From NCBI RefSeq assembly GCF_039543385.1, contig NZ_BAABJQ010000039.1, positions 8,138 to 72,137 of the forward strand: 64,000 bases of DNA, written 5' to 3'. The position numbers and the translations under genes were made by a program. Below the pieces are notes generated by a model, which was given only the letters and a program-made list of their open reading frames with translations, was not told the origin of the DNA and did no database searches. This stretch comes from Rugosimonospora acidiphila (GTDB lineage: Bacteria; Actinomycetota; Actinomycetes; Mycobacteriales; Micromonosporaceae). Below are positions 54,301 through 57,300 of the stretch, in pieces (position 1 is the first letter of the stretch; every line of letters starts with the position of its first letter).

Positions 54301-57300
54301 ATTGTGGACGGCCTACCGGCTGAGCTGTTCACGACCCCACCGCTGGTGGTGGTTCCACGTGCGGTGCTGGGCCTCGCTCCGGACAGCGCCGGCCCGCAGG
54401 TGGAGACCGCGATCCGAGACTGGCTGGGTCGGGCCCGGTTCGCAGTGGTGCTGCCCGAGCCGGTGGCGCTCGATGACGTGACCGTGCAGGTACCCGGCCA
54501 GTGGCGATCGATGGCGGTCGAGTACACCCACGGCAGGCACCTGTACCTGATCGAAACCGCGCCGATCGAACAAAATGAGCGACTTCACCGCGGCCCGGCA
54601 GGCGCCGTCGTCGCCGAGCAACTCGACAGCTCGACGGCCCGCGGCCAGCACATGGTGCAGGTCGAAGCGGTGGCGCTCGCCCGCGAATTCGGCTGGGTGC
54701 GGCCGACAGCTACCCGGGTCTTCCGGACGGTCGCCCGCGGGGAGACAAGCGCCGCCCGCCACTGGTCCGAGGGGAACAGTGGATCCCTGCTGCTGCCGAC
54801 CAACAGCGGACCGTCCACCGTGGTCTTTCACCAGTTGGGCCGGCTCGAGGAGATCGTCGTACCGGGTACCCGATCCGCACCCGGACGGCGGTTCGTCCTC
54901 GCGCCCGGTACCGTCGGCGAGTCGCCGAGGCTCGCTCACTACGACGGCATCGGCGGCGGAGTCCTGGTGGCCACCTGGGCCGCGGTCGACCCCGACCTGC
55001 ATGCGATGGTGATCGCGGTCGAGGAGGCGGCGCTCGAAACCGGGCATATCAACGGTGACGCGGTGATTGTCGGGGACAACCTCGTCACCGCCGACGAGTA
55101 CTCCGACTACGTGACACCCGGGTTGAGCCTGGTCTACCTGCATGAGGCCCCGACGGGATCGGAGGGTTTCGTCGCGGGACTGGTGGCGCAGAACATCCTC
55201 GTGGTTGCTCGGGTGCCCGGACCGCGCGGGCTCGTCGCCTATTTCAGATCTCCGGACGGGCCCCAGGTGGTCCGCGCCGACACGCTGGCCGAGCTGCTCA
55301 TCGAGGCTGGACGCGACCGGCTGGCCGGGCTCCGGGACCGTGCCCGCTCGGCCATCTACCGCGCCCTGCCCCGGCCGCAGCGCGGCCGCTGGCTGGTCGT
55401 CCCGGCCTCGGCGGTCAACCAACTGACCGCGGGCGAGGTGGTTGTCTCCGACGCAGACCAGTCTCCGGCCGAGAACCAGCCGCACGCCCCTGGTGTCCGG
55501 TTGCGGCTGATGCCGACCGGGGGGTACCGGGAGGTGCGGCCGGCACCCGACCAGCCGGAGCGGCTGGTGCTGGTCGATGGGGGCGGTGGTGGCTGGTTGG
55601 AGGTGCCGCGACTGTCCCGCCCGGTGTTCCAGCTCGAAGATGACGTGTCCGGCAGGCATCCGGTCGACAGCACGGGCGTGCGGTGGACCGCTGAGCACAC
55701 GCGGACCGCGCCGGCGCCGCTGGCCGAGGCGGCCGAACCGGTGCAGGTCCGCCCGGTGCTCTACCTCGGACGTACCCGGTTGGTCGCGGACCGGCTCGCG
55801 CGGCGCGGGTATCTGGTGCTGCACCCCAACAGCGACGGCTGGACGGCGTCGATGCCGGCGCTGGCCCTCGACCGACGGCCGGCCGGCGCGGTCGTGGCCA
55901 TCACCGATCACAACCTTCCGCAGTTGCTGGACAGAGCCGTTGATCTGTTCCGTGATCGTCTGGAGCGCTTCGCGACCGCGGCCCGGGAGTGGCTGCGACT
56001 AGCCGGCTCGAGCGACCGGCCGACGGCGACCGAAGTCTTCCGGGCGCTGTGGAGGCAGGGGACGCCGCTGGTGCCCCCGCCTGGGCAGGCACCGGCCGGG
56101 CCGCAACGGCTGCGCGAGCCGGACTCGGACTGGGCGACTGCGATGGCCGCGTTCCTCCAGAACGGCAACTGGGCGCTGGCACCCTGGTTCACGGTGGACG
56201 GCCGGGCGCTCACTGCCGACGGCACCGCGCTGGTCGCCGAAGGCGCCACACTGGCCGGCGAATCGACGGTGCCGCCGGCCGAGGCCGTCTCCGGGTTGAT
56301 CCGACCCGGCGATGGGGCGCCGTCGCGGCGAGTGGTGGTCCTACCGTCGGCTGGGCTGCCCGCCGCGCCCGCGCCGGCCGGGCCGTTCCTGCGGCTGCTG
56401 GCCGGCTCGGCGACCGTGGTGGCGGCCCGGTCGGCAGACGGCGGCTGGCTGGTCGGGCACCGCGGCGGGGCGTGGTCGCAACACGGGTCCGCTGAAGAGG
56501 CGCTGCTCGCCGCCGTACGATCGGAGGCCCTCCACGGCGTACCCCGTGGGTCCGGGATCGCGACGGATGCGGTGACCCAGCGTCAACTGCGCGCGTGGTT
56601 CGCCGCGGTGGACCCTCGCAGCTCCGACCGCCCGGTCGCGGTGGCGATGCCCATCCCGACCGCCCGCGCACTGGGCGCCGAGGTCGGCGAGGATTCCGCC
56701 GCGCCGACCGTGGACGTGCACACCGTCGTGGTGGTCGACCGGCAGGCGGTGCGGCAGTTGCCGCCCGAGCAGGTGGTCGTCGTGGAGCTTCCGGCAGAGG
56801 CGAGCGTGGTCACGGACCCGCCCGCAGCGCCGGAGGGCATCGTCCTGATCCACGCGGCGACGGCGTCGGCGGACGGCGAGCTCGAGACCCGCGATCTCGT
56901 CACGGCCGTGTCCGAATTCCTCGATTCGGCGGACGCGTCGACGTCGGTCCTGCCCTGGAACGACGAATTCGTCGAGCACGCCCGCCTGGCGGATCTGGTC
57001 GGCTCGCCGCATGAGCCGACCATCGGGCTGAACCGCAACGGTGAGCGGCTGCTCGAAAACCTGCGCGAACAGGGGTTCGTGGCGGTGGATGTCGGCCGCC
57101 CGGGACCGCGGCTGCGGGTGTCCGGCCTGGAGGTGGCCGCGATCCACCTGCCGGAGCAGGATGAGCGAACCGCCCAGACCGCCTGGCTCTTCCCACCCGG
57201 TGGGCGGCTCGCCCTGGTCCGGCACCGGGAGACGGTGCTGGCCTGGCAGCCTCCGGCCGGCCTGTTCACCGACCGGCTGGCTCGCTGGCTGACCGAGCAC